This document shows, one piece after another, positions 44,269-53,114 of a stretch of DNA of 64,000 nucleotides. Source of the stretch: Bradyrhizobium sp. AZCC 2262 (GTDB lineage Bacteria; Pseudomonadota; Alphaproteobacteria; Rhizobiales; Xanthobacteraceae). The translations under genes and the position numbers were made by a program. The notes under the pieces were generated by a model. That model was given only the letters and a program-made list of their open reading frames with translations, had not been told where the DNA came from and made no database searches. Every line of letters begins with the position of its first letter. The stretch's first letter is position 1. The stretch covers positions 3,162,001 through 3,226,000 of the forward strand of contig NZ_JAZHRT010000001.1 in assembly GCF_036924535.1 (NCBI RefSeq), read 5' to 3'.

Positions 44269-44670
44269 ATGTCGGGCTTTGGTTTCTTCAGCAAACATCG
44301 CACGTGGGAGGACTGGTTCGGCATGCTGCTTGGCGCGCTGATCGTGGTATCGCCGTGGTTTCCTTTCTCCAGCCACGACGTGATGGACGCCGAACGCAGC
44401 ACCATGATCCTCAATACGTTCGTGGTCGGTATGCTGGTGTTCGGTCTGGCCCAGCTCGAATATGTCGCACTGCAGCGCTGGGAGGAGGTGGGCGAGATCG
44501 CACTCGGCCTCTGGCTGATCGCCTCACCGCTCATCCTCGGCTACTCCGGTGATGAGATGCTCCGGATTTGGCACGCCACGCTCGGCGGAATCGTCGTCCT
44601 GCTGGGTGCGCTTCAGCTTTGGCAGGATTGGCGCTTGAGCGACCAGGAACTTGCCAACCATCCGCAGTAA
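44269..44670 (+). CDS. SPW-repeat membrane protein
   Basis: 133 residues; ATG 44269 follows AAGGGGAGGTTTTCA. Four hydrophobic segments: about 18-34, 47-67, 76-93 and 102-121. Carries SPW-type motifs (VVSPWF near 27-32, IASPLIL near 84-90) that define this family of small membrane proteins of unknown function. Confidence 0.85.
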   Translation: MSGFGFFSKHRTWEDWFGMLLGALIVVSPWFPFSSHDVMDAERSTMILNTFVVGMLVFGLAQLEYVALQRWEEVGEIALGLWLIASPLILGYSGDEMLRIWHATLGGIVVLLGALQLWQDWRLSDQELANHPQ

Positions 44671-44680
44671 TTGCTTGCCT

Positions 44681-44709
44681 GGGCCTGCCGGTTGATCGCC
44701 GGCAGGCCC
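44681..44709. terminator. GC hairpin between convergent genes
   Basis: GGGCCTGCCG pairs with CGGCAGGCCC. No T run on either side; may serve both genes weakly. Confidence 0.45.
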
Positions 44710-44724
44710 GGCGGGTGCTACGTC

Positions 44725-45246
44725 CTAGTTTTTGAACGAATCGACGAGCAGGCTGCGGATCGACCATGGCTTGCCTTCGACGCTACCCTTGATGTCGTCG
44801 ATTTTCCATTGGCCGGCATCGCGGACGAAATCATAGCGGATGGTCCCGTCGGCCGGCTTCGTCCGAGAACCCTGGTGACCGTCGATCGTGACGGCAATCG
44901 TTGCCTTGTCGGCCTCCTGCTTCTCCACGGCTACCTTGAACGATTTTACGTCCGGGTCCTGCGAATTGGTGACGGGATCGAAATCGACCGGTCCAACATC
45001 GCCCTTGCGCGTGCGGGCATCCGCTTTGGCCCAGAGCGCAATGAGCGATTTCGACAGGTAGTTTGCCTTGGCCGCTTTGTTCTCGAACACGAACGCGCCG
45101 CCGGAATCGCCCTTGCCCTTGGCAGCGCGGGTGTAGATGGCCGTGACGATGCCGGCCGGATCGTCCGCCGCCGGCGCTTCGTGCGGCAAGGTCGCGGCAA
45201 GCAGGCCGGCTGCGCCTGATAATATCAGTTCTCGGCGGGTAATCAT
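44725..45246 (-). CDS. DUF3828 secreted protein with Tat-like signal
   Basis: 173 residues from ATG 45246. TRRELILSGAAGLLAATLPH is a twin-arginine-like signal. The mature part (IVTAIYTRAAKGKGDSGGAF, RYDFVRDAGQWKIDDI) fits DUF3828, a fold related to NTF2. Periplasmic; function unknown. Confidence 0.82.
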   Translation of the reverse strand: MITRRELILSGAAGLLAATLPHEAPAADDPAGIVTAIYTRAAKGKGDSGGAFVFENKAAKANYLSKSLIALWAKADARTRKGDVGPVDFDPVTNSQDPDVKSFKVAVEKQEADKATIAVTIDGHQGSRTKPADGTIRYDFVRDAGQWKIDDIKGSVEGKPWSIRSLLVDSFKN

Positions 45247-45335
45247 TTTGATCCTCAATTCGGGTGGGCGGCTTCTGGACGGGAATGCGTGGCTGGACCA
45301 TGGTGATGTCTGCAACGCTTGCGCTGGAGATTATC

Positions 45336-45464
45336 ATGGCCAATGAGAAGGGCCCCAACATCAAGAAGAAGCAGAAATGCAAGAATTGCGAGGGCAAGGG
45401 CCTGCTGAAGAAGGGCGACAGGGTGCTCAAGTGCCAGCGCTGCAAGGGCACCGGTGTGCGGTAA
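45336..45464 (+). CDS. Tiny DnaJ-type zinc-finger protein
   Basis: 42 residues from ATG 45336. Cys15, Cys18, Cys33 and Cys36 in CKNCEGKG and CQRCKGTG form the CxxCxGxG pair of the DnaJ zinc domain, here free-standing and flanked by many lysines. Possible chaperone partner or nucleic-acid binder; unproven. Divergent from the DUF3828 gene. Confidence 0.75.
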   Translation: MANEKGPNIKKKQKCKNCEGKGLLKKGDRVLKCQRCKGTGVR

Positions 45465-45573
45465 TGCCCGCCTTGGGTGCCCTGTCTTGGATTTGAGTTG
45501 ACGCCGGGCCTTCTGCTATCGTCGTCGTGAGGTGTTCCATGTCTGTATTTCCAAGCGTAATGGTTGAATCCCT

Positions 45574-47211
45574 GTGACTGAAGTTGTGACGATCCCCACC
45601 CCGCGCGGCGGCCTGGCGCGGATGTCGCGCCGGGTGATGAACCTGGCGCATATGCTGACCCAGAATGCCCGCCGCCATGGCGACCGCATTGGCTTCATCT
45701 GGGGCGACAGATCCTGGACCTGGCGCGAGATCGATGGCCATGTCTCGGCGCTGGCGGCGGCGCTGGCCGCGCGCGGTATCGTCAAGGGCGACCGCGTTCT
45801 GGTCCATTCCAAGAATTGCGACGAGATGTTCTGGTCGATGTTCGCGGCCTTCCGTCTCGGCGCCATCTGGGTGCCAACCAATTTCCGCCTGATGCCGGAC
45901 GAGGTCGCCTATCTCGCCACCGCCTCCGGCGCGAAGGCGTTTCTGTGCCATGGCGATTTCCCCGATCACGCCACCGCAGCCGCCAATCCCGCGCTCGAAT
46001 TCATCTGGCGGATCGGCGAGGGCAGCTTCGGCGAGAGGACGGTGAGCGAGGCGATCGCGTCGCAAGCCGGCGCCAAGGTCGAGAATGCAGCGGTTGACTA
46101 CGATGATCCCTGCTGGTTCTTCTTCACCTCGGGCACCACCGGGCGCTCCAAGGCGGCGGTGCTCACCCACGGCCAGATGGCCTTTGTGGTGACAAATCAT
46201 CTCGCCGACCTGATGCCGGGCACGACGGAAACCGATGCCTCGCTGGTGGTCGCGCCGCTGTCGCATGGCGCCGGTGTGCACCAGCTCGTGCAGGCCGCAC
46301 GCGGCGTGCCGACCATCCTGCTGCCGTCGGAGAAATTCGACATCGCCGAAGCGTTCCGGCTGATCGAGGTTCACCGCGTCAGCAACATTTTTACGGTGCC
46401 GACCATTCTGAAGATGATGGTCGAGCATCCGTCCGTTGACAAATACGATCATTCCTCGCTGCGTTTCGTGATCTATGCCGGCGCGCCGATGTATCGCGAG
46501 GACCAGAAGGCGGCGCTGAACAAGCTCGGCCCGGTGCTGGTGCAGTATTTCGGCCTCGGCGAGGTCACCGGCAACATCACGGTGATGCCGGCCAGTCTGC
46601 ACGATCCCGAGGACGGCCCGCAGGCCCGCATCGGCACCTGCGGCTTCGAGCGCACCGGCATGCAGGTCTCGATCCAGGGCGACGACGGGCGCGAGCTGAA
46701 ACCGTTCGAGACCGGCGAGATCTGCGTGATCGGTCCTGCCGTGTTCGCCGGCTATTACGACAACCCCGAAGCCAACGCGAAGGCGTTTCGCGACGGCTGG
46801 TTTCGTACCGGCGATCTCGGCCACGTGGACGAGGAGGGATTCGTCTACATCACCGGCCGCGCCTCGGACATGTACATCTCGGGCGGCTCCAACATCTATC
46901 CGCGCGAGGTCGAGGAGAAGATTCTCACACACCCCGCGATCGGCGAGGTCGCCGTGCTCGGCGTGCCCGACCCGTTCTGGGGCGAGGTGGGAGTAGCCGT
47001 CTGCGTTGCGCGCGAGGGCGCAGCCGCCGTAAGCGAGGCGGAGCTCGCCGCGTTTCTCGCGGCGAAGGTGCCGCGTTACAAGATGCCGAAGCGCTTCTTC
47101 TTCTGGGAGGCGTTGCCGAAGTCCGGCTATGGCAAGATTCCGAAGCGGCTGGTCCGCGATGAACTCGAGGCGCGAGGGTTGCTTGAGCTCATTTCCAAGA
47201 CGGCCAGCTGA
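45574..47211 (+). CDS. Acyl-CoA synthetase (AMP-binding family)
   Basis: 545 residues; start GTG 45574. Motifs: P-loop-like FFTSGTTGRSKAAVLTHGQM (about 186-205), YFGLGEVTGN, YYDNPEANAKAFRDGWFRTG, GRASDMYISGGSNIYPREVE and the catalytic Lys in SGYGKIPKRLVRD. Activates a carboxylic acid with ATP and CoA. Medium- or long-chain or aromatic specificity cannot be read with certainty. The PCC-domain gene follows after 4 bases. Confidence 0.94.
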   Translation: MTEVVTIPTPRGGLARMSRRVMNLAHMLTQNARRHGDRIGFIWGDRSWTWREIDGHVSALAAALAARGIVKGDRVLVHSKNCDEMFWSMFAAFRLGAIWVPTNFRLMPDEVAYLATASGAKAFLCHGDFPDHATAAANPALEFIWRIGEGSFGERTVSEAIASQAGAKVENAAVDYDDPCWFFFTSGTTGRSKAAVLTHGQMAFVVTNHLADLMPGTTETDASLVVAPLSHGAGVHQLVQAARGVPTILLPSEKFDIAEAFRLIEVHRVSNIFTVPTILKMMVEHPSVDKYDHSSLRFVIYAGAPMYREDQKAALNKLGPVLVQYFGLGEVTGNITVMPASLHDPEDGPQARIGTCGFERTGMQVSIQGDDGRELKPFETGEICVIGPAVFAGYYDNPEANAKAFRDGWFRTGDLGHVDEEGFVYITGRASDMYISGGSNIYPREVEEKILTHPAIGEVAVLGVPDPFWGEVGVAVCVAREGAAAVSEAELAAFLAAKVPRYKMPKRFFFWEALPKSGYGKIPKRLVRDELEARGLLELISKTAS

Positions 47212-47215
47212 GGCG

Positions 47216-48073
47216 ATGCGCAGCATTGACCAGCCCGGCGCGGCGGTGCCCGAACGCATCCAGTGGGTCGAGGCGCGAGGCCGGGCATTTTCATTCACGC
47301 TTGCCGCCGGCCTGCCGCTGCTGGAGGCCGCGCGCCGCGGCTTTGCCGAAGCAGGCTTTTCAGGCGGCGTGCTGAGCATGCGGGGAGGGGCGCTCGGGCC
47401 CTTTGCCTATGTGATGCCGGCGCTGTCGAAGACCGGAGCGAACGCGGCGTTCTACAGCGACACGTTTCGGCCCTCCGGCATCACGCGGCTGAAGTGTGGG
47501 GCGATGACGCTTGGCGAGCGTGACGGCGCGCCGTTCTTCCATTGCCACGGGCTGTGGACCGAGACCGACGGAAGCCTGCACGGCGGCCACATTCTGCCCG
47601 AGGAGAGCATCGTCGCCGAATCGTTCGCGGTGGAAGCGTTCGGCATCGACGGTGCCATGTTCACGGCCGAGCCCGATCCCGAGACCAATTTCAAATTGTT
47701 CGGCCCTGTCGCGCGCGCCGGCACGGATGTGAAGGCCGAGAGCCGCGCCTTTGCGCTGCGGCTGCGGCCGAATCAGGATTTTGCCGCGGCGCTGGAGACC
47801 TTTTGCCGGCAGCACGGAATTTTGCGCGCGCGGATTCATGGCGGCGTCGGCTCCACGATCGGCGCGCATTTCATCGACGGCCGCACCGTCGTGCCGTTTG
47901 CGACCGAGCTTGCGATCAAGGCCGGCGCGATAGCGCCCGGCGCTGACGGCACGCTGCAGGCGGAGCTCGATGTCGCGCTGGTCGATTATCTCGGCGGCAT
48001 CGCCGAGGGCCAGCTGATGCGCGGCGACAATCCGGTGCTGATGACGATGGAGCTGGTGCTCGAGGTGATCTGA
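47216..48073 (+). CDS. PCC (DUF296) domain protein
   Basis: 285 residues; ATG 47216. The middle part, PFFHCHGLWTETDGSLHGGH, then ESIVAESFAVEAFGIDGA, matches the DUF296/PPC fold (metal-binding HxH and GGH). A second, weaker copy follows (RARIHGGVGSTIGAHFIDG). The PPC fold binds DNA in plant AT-hook proteins, but bacterial stand-alone members are of unknown role. Linkage to the acyl-CoA synthetase suggests a metabolic role (inference). Confidence 0.8.
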   Translation: MRSIDQPGAAVPERIQWVEARGRAFSFTLAAGLPLLEAARRGFAEAGFSGGVLSMRGGALGPFAYVMPALSKTGANAAFYSDTFRPSGITRLKCGAMTLGERDGAPFFHCHGLWTETDGSLHGGHILPEESIVAESFAVEAFGIDGAMFTAEPDPETNFKLFGPVARAGTDVKAESRAFALRLRPNQDFAAALETFCRQHGILRARIHGGVGSTIGAHFIDGRTVVPFATELAIKAGAIAPGADGTLQAELDVALVDYLGGIAEGQLMRGDNPVLMTMELVLEVI

Positions 48074-48093
48074 GTTTTTCGTAAACGCCGTGG

Positions 48094-48126
48094 GGTGGGC
48101 AAAGGCGCGTTCGCGCCGTGCCCACC
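48094..48126. repeat. Palindromic repeat, family B
   Basis: GGTGGGCAAAGGCGC pairs with GCGCCGTGCCCACC. Confidence 0.75.
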
Positions 48127-48152
48127 GTTTCTCGAAGAGCGTCACGCTGAAT

Positions 48153-48179
48153 GGTGGGCACGCTTGCGCTTTGCCCACC
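48153..48179. repeat. Palindromic repeat, family B
   Basis: GGTGGGCACGC and GCTTTGCCCACC frame a short loop. The second of two copies 26 bases apart, between convergent genes. Confidence 0.7.
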
Positions 48180-48196
48180 CTACGCAGCTACAATGC

Positions 48197-48859
48197 TTAC
48201 CTGAAGTGATAGTTCACCCCGACCTTGATGGTGTGGAAGTCGATGTTGTTGGAAGGAAACGGCTCACCGCCAAAATTATAGGTCTCGCCGCCAAGGCTGG
48301 TGAACATGTATTCGCCCTTGGCCGACCAGTTCGGCGCGAACATGTATTCGATGCCGCCGCCGATCGTATAGCCGGAATGAGTGTGGCTATCCGAAAACGT
48401 CGCGCCCAGCACCGGAATGGAAAGGGAGGACTTGTTGTTGGCCCAGGCGTAGCCGCCCTTGGCGTAGAGAAGCGCCGCGTCCATCGCGAAGCCGGCACGG
48501 CCGGTCACGCTTCCGAATGCATTGATCTTGGAATCCACCGTGGCCGTGGCGCCACCACCGATGTCCTCGGTTACGCTGTCCTTGATGCTGGCGCCGGCGG
48601 CGTCGACTTCGACGCCGAATACGAACTGGCTGCCGGGGAGCTGCCAGTTGTAGCCGACAGTGCCGCCACCAAAACCGCCGCTGCCCGAATCGGTCCCCCA
48701 GGCACCACCGCCCATCGCGCCGACATAGAAGCCGGACCAGTTATACGCCGCAACCACCGCCGCCGGGGGCGCTTTGGAATAGGGCCGCGCCTGCATGTCG
48801 GCTGCCGACGCCGCGCTCGCGACCGAAAGGGCCACACCAGCTAAAAGTAGTTGTTTCAT
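48197..48859 (-). CDS. Omp31-like outer-membrane beta-barrel protein
   Basis: 220 residues from ATG 48859. Signal peptide 1-22 (ASAASA-AD), the start DMQARPYSKAPPAAV, then YNWSGFYVGAMGGGAWGTD, which opens the eight-stranded barrel, through FAPNWSAKGEYMFTSLGGET to the closing VGVNYHFR. Outer membrane. Related porin-like genes lie at 57434 and 58321. Confidence 0.93.
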   Translation of the reverse strand: MKQLLLAGVALSVASAASAADMQARPYSKAPPAAVVAAYNWSGFYVGAMGGGAWGTDSGSGGFGGGTVGYNWQLPGSQFVFGVEVDAAGASIKDSVTEDIGGGATATVDSKINAFGSVTGRAGFAMDAALLYAKGGYAWANNKSSLSIPVLGATFSDSHTHSGYTIGGGIEYMFAPNWSAKGEYMFTSLGGETYNFGGEPFPSNNIDFHTIKVGVNYHFR

Positions 48860-49332
48860 TTTTTGTCCCCTAAAGTTGAACACTCGAATACCCCCCTGCG
48901 GGCTCGATAACGAACCGATCGCACCGGCATGGTGACGTATCGTTGTGGAAGCGGGCGCGAACCGCGCCCAAGGAGCCGTCTGCAAGCTACGTTGCGCGGA
49001 TGTGAGAACGATCGCTTGCGGGTTAACCATACGATATGCATGCCGGCAAAAATTGGACTGAAGCACGACTGCTTGAGGTTGCTATTTCAGCGACGATGCG
49101 GCGCGCAGCTTCAACAACGCAGCGGCGGCGCAATTCCACCGAATCTTCCACCTTCGCTCGTCGAAGCTTCGTCGGACAAATCGTCGCAGAGCCTGTCACC
49201 GCATTCGCGCGACCGGTTGGCTCCTCACAATGACGCACCTCAGATACATTTCAGTCAAGTTTCGAACAGCACGTCTTCGCATTCTCGCGACGCATTGCGC
49301 CCGAGCTTTGCTTGCGCTGCGAGTTCACTCCA
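48860..49332. other. Upstream region of the porin with repeat fragments
   Basis: 473 bases. Around 49080-49235 sit pieces of intergenic repeats (for example GGTTGGCTCCTCACAATGACG, a family C half). No supported gene. Confidence 0.5.
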
Positions 49333-49656
49333 TCACCGCCGTTTGCGAACATGCACGTTGATGTCGAGATCGATCGCGCTGACGCAAGTCTGTCTTGTGC
49401 GATGCAAGCCGCCTTCATGCCAGCGGCCCTGGCGGGTACGGGCATCTCTGACTCCTGTCAATTTTAGACAGCGCCATTGCGGCAGTCGCCCACTGCTTTC
49501 GCCGGCGAATTGCCAGGCGAGGACGACCTCTTCGCCATTTTTGTTGGTACCGATGATGTGCGGACACAGTTCGCGGGGACGGCCGTCATAGCTGCAGACG
49601 ACCTGCTGCTCGCTAAGGATGGCGTTGCGGAAGAGGGTGTAGGTGGCGCTGGGCAT
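49333..49656 (-). CDS. Small protein of unknown function
   Basis: 107 residues. The core RNAILSEQQVVCSYDGRPRE and ELCPHIIGTNKNGEEVVLAW resembles the ligand-binding part of WYL-like domains (a beta-rich nucleic-acid or effector binder), but too loosely to name. The end is rich in Arg. ATG 49656 has no strong ribosome site. Divergent from the AAA ATPase gene (96 bases between starts). Confidence 0.65.
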   Translation of the reverse strand: MPSATYTLFRNAILSEQQVVCSYDGRPRELCPHIIGTNKNGEEVVLAWQFAGESSGRLPQWRCLKLTGVRDARTRQGRWHEGGLHRTRQTCVSAIDLDINVHVRKRR

Positions 49657-49752
49657 CGCTGCTTTTGGCGGGGACGGCGTTTGCCATCTGGGGTTGCGGG
49701 ACGATCAGGATATATGCATTGAATGCGATGTTGTTCCATCGGACCCGCACAC

Positions 49753-50529
49753 ATGGCTTCCAGACGCAACCGCCCGATCAACCTGCCGGCGCCATATCTC
49801 AGGCGCATCTGGCTCGAGCCGTCGCGGATCACCAACCGCGAGGCCTATCCGTTCTGCTTGCCCTTGCTGCGCGATGATTTCGAGCTGAGCTTTGACAAGG
49901 CGATCACGATCATCGTCGGCGAGAATGGCACCGGCAAATCCACCTTGCTCGAAGGCATCGCCGTGCTCGCCGGCTATGACGAAGCCGGCGGCGGCAAGGG
50001 CTACATGACGGTCGACCACTCATGGGCGTTGGAAAAAATGGGGGGCCAATTGTCCGACGCGTTGCGGGCGAGCTGGCTACCCAAAATCACAAATGGCTGG
50101 TTTTTCCGCGCCGAAAGCTTTTTCTCGGTCGCCCGATACCTGGACGAGATGGCCCAGAAATATCCGATGGGAGGAGGCCCGCCGCCGGACTTCCTGTCCC
50201 ATTCCCACGGCGAAGGGTTTTTGCGTTTCTTCGAGGAGCGCTGCCAGCGGCAGGGTATCTTCATCTTCGACGAACCGGAATCCGCGCTGTCGCCCTCGCG
50301 CCAGATCGCGTTCCTGAAGCTGATGCGGCGGATGGAGGACATCGGCCATTGCCAGATCATCATGGCCACGCATTCGCCAATGCTGATGGCATACCCGAAC
50401 GCGAGGCTGCTGCGGCTGACGAAATACGGGCTTGAGCCGGTGACGGTAAAAGAGACCGACCACTACAGGGTCATGCGGGAGTTTTGTGAGGATCCGGCCG
50501 GGTTTGTGGAAGCGGCGATGGAGGAGTGA
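49753..50529 (+). CDS. AAA-type ATPase (AAA_21/ABC-like)
   Basis: 258 residues; ATG 49753. Walker A GENGTGKST (56-64), a signature-like LSHSHGEGFLRFFEER, Walker B GIFIFDEPESALSPSRQ and switch His in IMATHSPMLM. This compact type is close to ABC ATPases of SMC/OLD kind and is often found alone; some members act in phage defence or in DNA maintenance, and nothing here decides that. Confidence 0.88.
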   Translation: MASRRNRPINLPAPYLRRIWLEPSRITNREAYPFCLPLLRDDFELSFDKAITIIVGENGTGKSTLLEGIAVLAGYDEAGGGKGYMTVDHSWALEKMGGQLSDALRASWLPKITNGWFFRAESFFSVARYLDEMAQKYPMGGGPPPDFLSHSHGEGFLRFFEERCQRQGIFIFDEPESALSPSRQIAFLKLMRRMEDIGHCQIIMATHSPMLMAYPNARLLRLTKYGLEPVTVKETDHYRVMREFCEDPAGFVEAAMEE

Positions 50530-50995
50530 GATCGTAGGGTGGGAAGAGCGAAGCGAAACCCACCGTTTCAAAATGACGGGTTGCGCGGAGTTCATCATCG
50601 GGCCGGCCAAAGGCCGGACCCGGATGCAGGCGCGTGGATCGTCTGGCGTAAGCTTGATCGAACTGTACGAGCAGCAGGTCGCGGAGACCCGGCGCATGAA
50701 CGTCTTTCTGGAACGGATCGCGGCGTCGCTGGAGAAGCGGGAAGGCTCGGCGGGAAGTTGAACGTAGTGGGTATAGCCAACGGGTCCGGCCTCTCGGTTG
50801 GCCCGACGATAAATCCGCGAGGCCCACCATTTCAAGAAGTGATGGACATCGCTTGCTCCACCCATCCTATGGTATTATCGGACGCAACCTGCGCGTCTCG
50901 GCCGTGCCACAAACCAGCCCCCTTTGGTCTGAAAATGCGTTACGATAACGCCGCTGCGCGGCTAGCGCGGGCCAACGAGACAATGGGGAAACGAC
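50530..50995. other. Intergenic region with repeat pieces and one doubtful small frame
   Basis: GGTGGG (50538) and CCCACC (50559) form a small palindrome of the family B kind; GGGCCGGCCAAAGGCCGGACCC near 50600 is another. A frame 50573-50761 gives 62 residues ending IELYEQQVAETRRMNVFLER then IAASLEKREGSAGS, a helical end that could be real. I give it low weight and list it separately. Confidence 0.5.
50573..50761 (+). CDS. Doubtful small protein
   Basis: 62 residues. The C-terminal half (LYEQQVAETRRMNVFLERIA) is a clean amphipathic helix, but the N-terminal half overlaps repeat sequence and the ATG has no ribosome site. A second ATG at 50624 would give 45 residues. Confidence 0.35.
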   Translation: MTGCAEFIIGPAKGRTRMQARGSSGVSLIELYEQQVAETRRMNVFLERIAASLEKREGSAGS

Positions 50996-51538
50996 ATGAG
51001 GACGACGCTCGCGAGGGTGGGGGCCGTGGTGGCGGCGCTGGCAGTGATAGGCGCAGCCTGGGCGCACGGACCGACCCGCTAGAAGGTGCGGGAATCGATC
51101 GAGATCAACGCGCCGCCGGCCAAGGTGTGGGCCGCGATCGGCAATTTCCAGGACATGAGCTGGCTGCCGCCGGTCAGCAAGACCGAGGGCGACAAAGGCA
51201 ACGCGATCGAGGCCACGCGGCGTTTGAGGCTGGCTGATGGCGCGACCGTCGATGAGGAGCTCTACAAATACGACGCCGAGAAGATGAGCTATTCGTACCG
51301 GATCACCGCCGTCGATGTGAAGGTGCTGCCGGTCACCAACTATTCGTCGACCCTGACGGTCACGCCCAGCGCCGACGGCAAGGGCAGCAGCCTGGAGTGG
51401 GCCGGCGCGTTCTATCGCGGCTTTCCCAACAACGATCCGCCGCCGGAGCTGAGCGACGAGGCCGCCGTGAAGGCAGTGAGCGGGCTTTATCGCGCAGGCC
51501 TCGAGGCGCTGAAGAAGAAGGTCGAAAGCGGAAGCTGA
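50996..51538 (+). pseudogene. SRPBCC-family gene interrupted by an amber codon
   Basis: From ATG 50996 the frame reads a signal peptide (MRTTLARVGAVVAALAVIGA then AWAHGPTR) and then TAG at 51080-51082; the same frame goes on with KVRESIEINAPPAKVWAAIG and a complete SRPBCC (START-like) domain to 51538. A single base change (for example CAG to TAG) explains it. Translation could restart at GTG 51086, giving 150 residues without signal peptide. The beta-propeller gene follows after two bases. Confidence 0.85.
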
Positions 51539-51540
51539 GC

Positions 51541-52488
51541 GTGCGGGCGATCGCTCTGGCGGCGCTCGTCGCCGGCATCGGCGCCGCCTCGGCCGGGCCG
51601 GCGAGGGCCGAGGAGGCCTTCGTCACCAATCAGCTCAGCGAAAATCTGTCGGTCGTGGACCTCGCAACCGCGCGGCCGGTCGCGACCATCGCAATTGCCG
51701 GCAAGCCTGCGGGCATCGCCGTCACGCCGGACGGGCGCTTCGCTTATGTGACGAGCCCCGACACCAAGGCGCTGACGGTGGTCGATGCCGCCGCCCGCCG
51801 GATCGTAGGCAAGATCGACGTCGGCGGTGGCCCGCTCGGTGTCGCGGTGGCGCCGGATGGCGCCACGGTCTATGTCGCCGACTGGTACGCCGCGGCGGTG
51901 CGGGTGATCGATCCGCAAGCGCAGCGCGTGATCGCCGATATCGCGGTCGGCGCCTCGCCGTCGGGGCTTGCGGTGACACCAGACGGGCTGCTGCTGCTTT
52001 CGGCGGACCGCGATGCCGACAGCGTGTCTGTCATCGATACCGCGACGCGGAAACGACGCGCCACGATCAAGGTCGGGGAGCGCCCGTTTGGCATTACCAT
52101 CGATGCCGAGGGCCGGCGCGCCTACACCGCCAACGTCGGATCCAACGACGTCTCCGTGATCGACATCGCCGATAACAGCGAGATCGCGCGCGTGAAGACG
52201 GGCTTGCGCCCCTATGCGGTCGCACTCGCGCAAGGCCGCGGTTTCGTCACCGACCAGTATGACGGCACCGTCAGCGTGTTCGATCTCGCCACGCTCGCGC
52301 CGGTCAAGCGCATCACCGTAGGCGATTACCCGGAAGGGATCGCGGCGACGGCGGACGGCCGGCAGATCATCGTGGCGAACTGGGAGAGCAACTCGATCAG
52401 CGTGATCGATGCGGTCGAGCTGAAGGTGACCGGCGAGATCAAGGTCGGCGACGGGCCACGGGCGTTCGGGGCGTTTCTGCGGCGGTAG
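51541..52488 (+). CDS. Secreted beta-propeller protein (YVTN-type repeats)
   Basis: 315 residues from GTG 51541, two bases after the SRPBCC stop. Signal peptide 1-24 (SAGPARA-EE). Seven or so repeats of about 42 residues, each like KPAGIAVTPDGRFAYVTS or RPFGITIDAEGRRAYTAN, form a seven-bladed propeller. Periplasmic. Similar proteins accompany PQQ-dependent alcohol dehydrogenases; no dehydrogenase is in this window, so the link is open. Confidence 0.9.
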   Translation: MRAIALAALVAGIGAASAGPARAEEAFVTNQLSENLSVVDLATARPVATIAIAGKPAGIAVTPDGRFAYVTSPDTKALTVVDAAARRIVGKIDVGGGPLGVAVAPDGATVYVADWYAAAVRVIDPQAQRVIADIAVGASPSGLAVTPDGLLLLSADRDADSVSVIDTATRKRRATIKVGERPFGITIDAEGRRAYTANVGSNDVSVIDIADNSEIARVKTGLRPYAVALAQGRGFVTDQYDGTVSVFDLATLAPVKRITVGDYPEGIAATADGRQIIVANWESNSISVIDAVELKVTGEIKVGDGPRAFGAFLRR

Positions 52489-52684
52489 CCGGAGAGGGCG
52501 CGCAGTCGGGGCGTTCGGCATTGCAAAAGATCAAGCAAAGAGCCGTCGTAGCATGTGCGCTGGGTCTGAAGTGCGACGGGAACAGCCAACCGTGCGTTGA
52601 TGCACCGCGGCGACGAGACGCCCCCGCATGCCGGGCTCGTTTGTGCTATAATGCCGGGAGAACAGAGAAGACAGGGAGGTGACC

Positions 52685-53011
52685 ATGCCGCATACCCTGG
52701 TGCCCAGTGATCGCGTCGAGCACGTGAACGTCTACTGCCGCGACGGTACAAAGCTCGGCTCGATCGAACGCCTGATGCTCGACAAGACAAGCGGAACGGT
52801 CGCCTACGCCGTCATCAAGACCGGAGGGCTGCTCGGCAGCCACCATCATTGTCCGATCCGGTGGGACGCCCTCCGATTTGATCCCGCGCGTCAGGCCTAC
52901 CAGACCGACGTGACGCCGGAGGATCTGCGCGCCGGTCCGTCCGAACTCGATGAAGAAGCCTTCGACTGGGGCGACCGCTCGCGCCCGCATCCGCATTATT
53001 GGACGGTGTAG
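52685..53011 (+). CDS. PRC-barrel domain protein
   Basis: 108 residues; ATG 52685 follows CAGGGAGGTGACC. The domain is VNVYCRDGTKLGSIERLMLD, SGTVAYAVIKTGG and HHCPIRWDALRFD, the small barrel known from RimM and photosynthetic reaction-centre subunit H. The tail is acidic and ends PHPHYWTV. Cytosolic; role unknown. Confidence 0.88.
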   Translation: MPHTLVPSDRVEHVNVYCRDGTKLGSIERLMLDKTSGTVAYAVIKTGGLLGSHHHCPIRWDALRFDPARQAYQTDVTPEDLRAGPSELDEEAFDWGDRSRPHPHYWTV

Positions 53012-53114
53012 TGGATCAACGGAGTTAAGCCGTGCGCGCGACCGATGCTCGCGGATGGAGCGAAGCGGTAGATTACGCTTCGCTAGTCCGCCCGACGCTT
53101 GCCGACATGCTGCC

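Noticed and set aside
48929..49591. 220-codon plus-strand frame
   Set aside because: Crosses repeat fragments and the antisense of the small gene at 49333-49656.
52647..52652. TATAAT upstream of the PRC-barrel gene as a -10 box
   Set aside because: No matching -35 element at the right distance and alphaproteobacterial promoters rarely follow the E. coli -10, so not listed as a feature.
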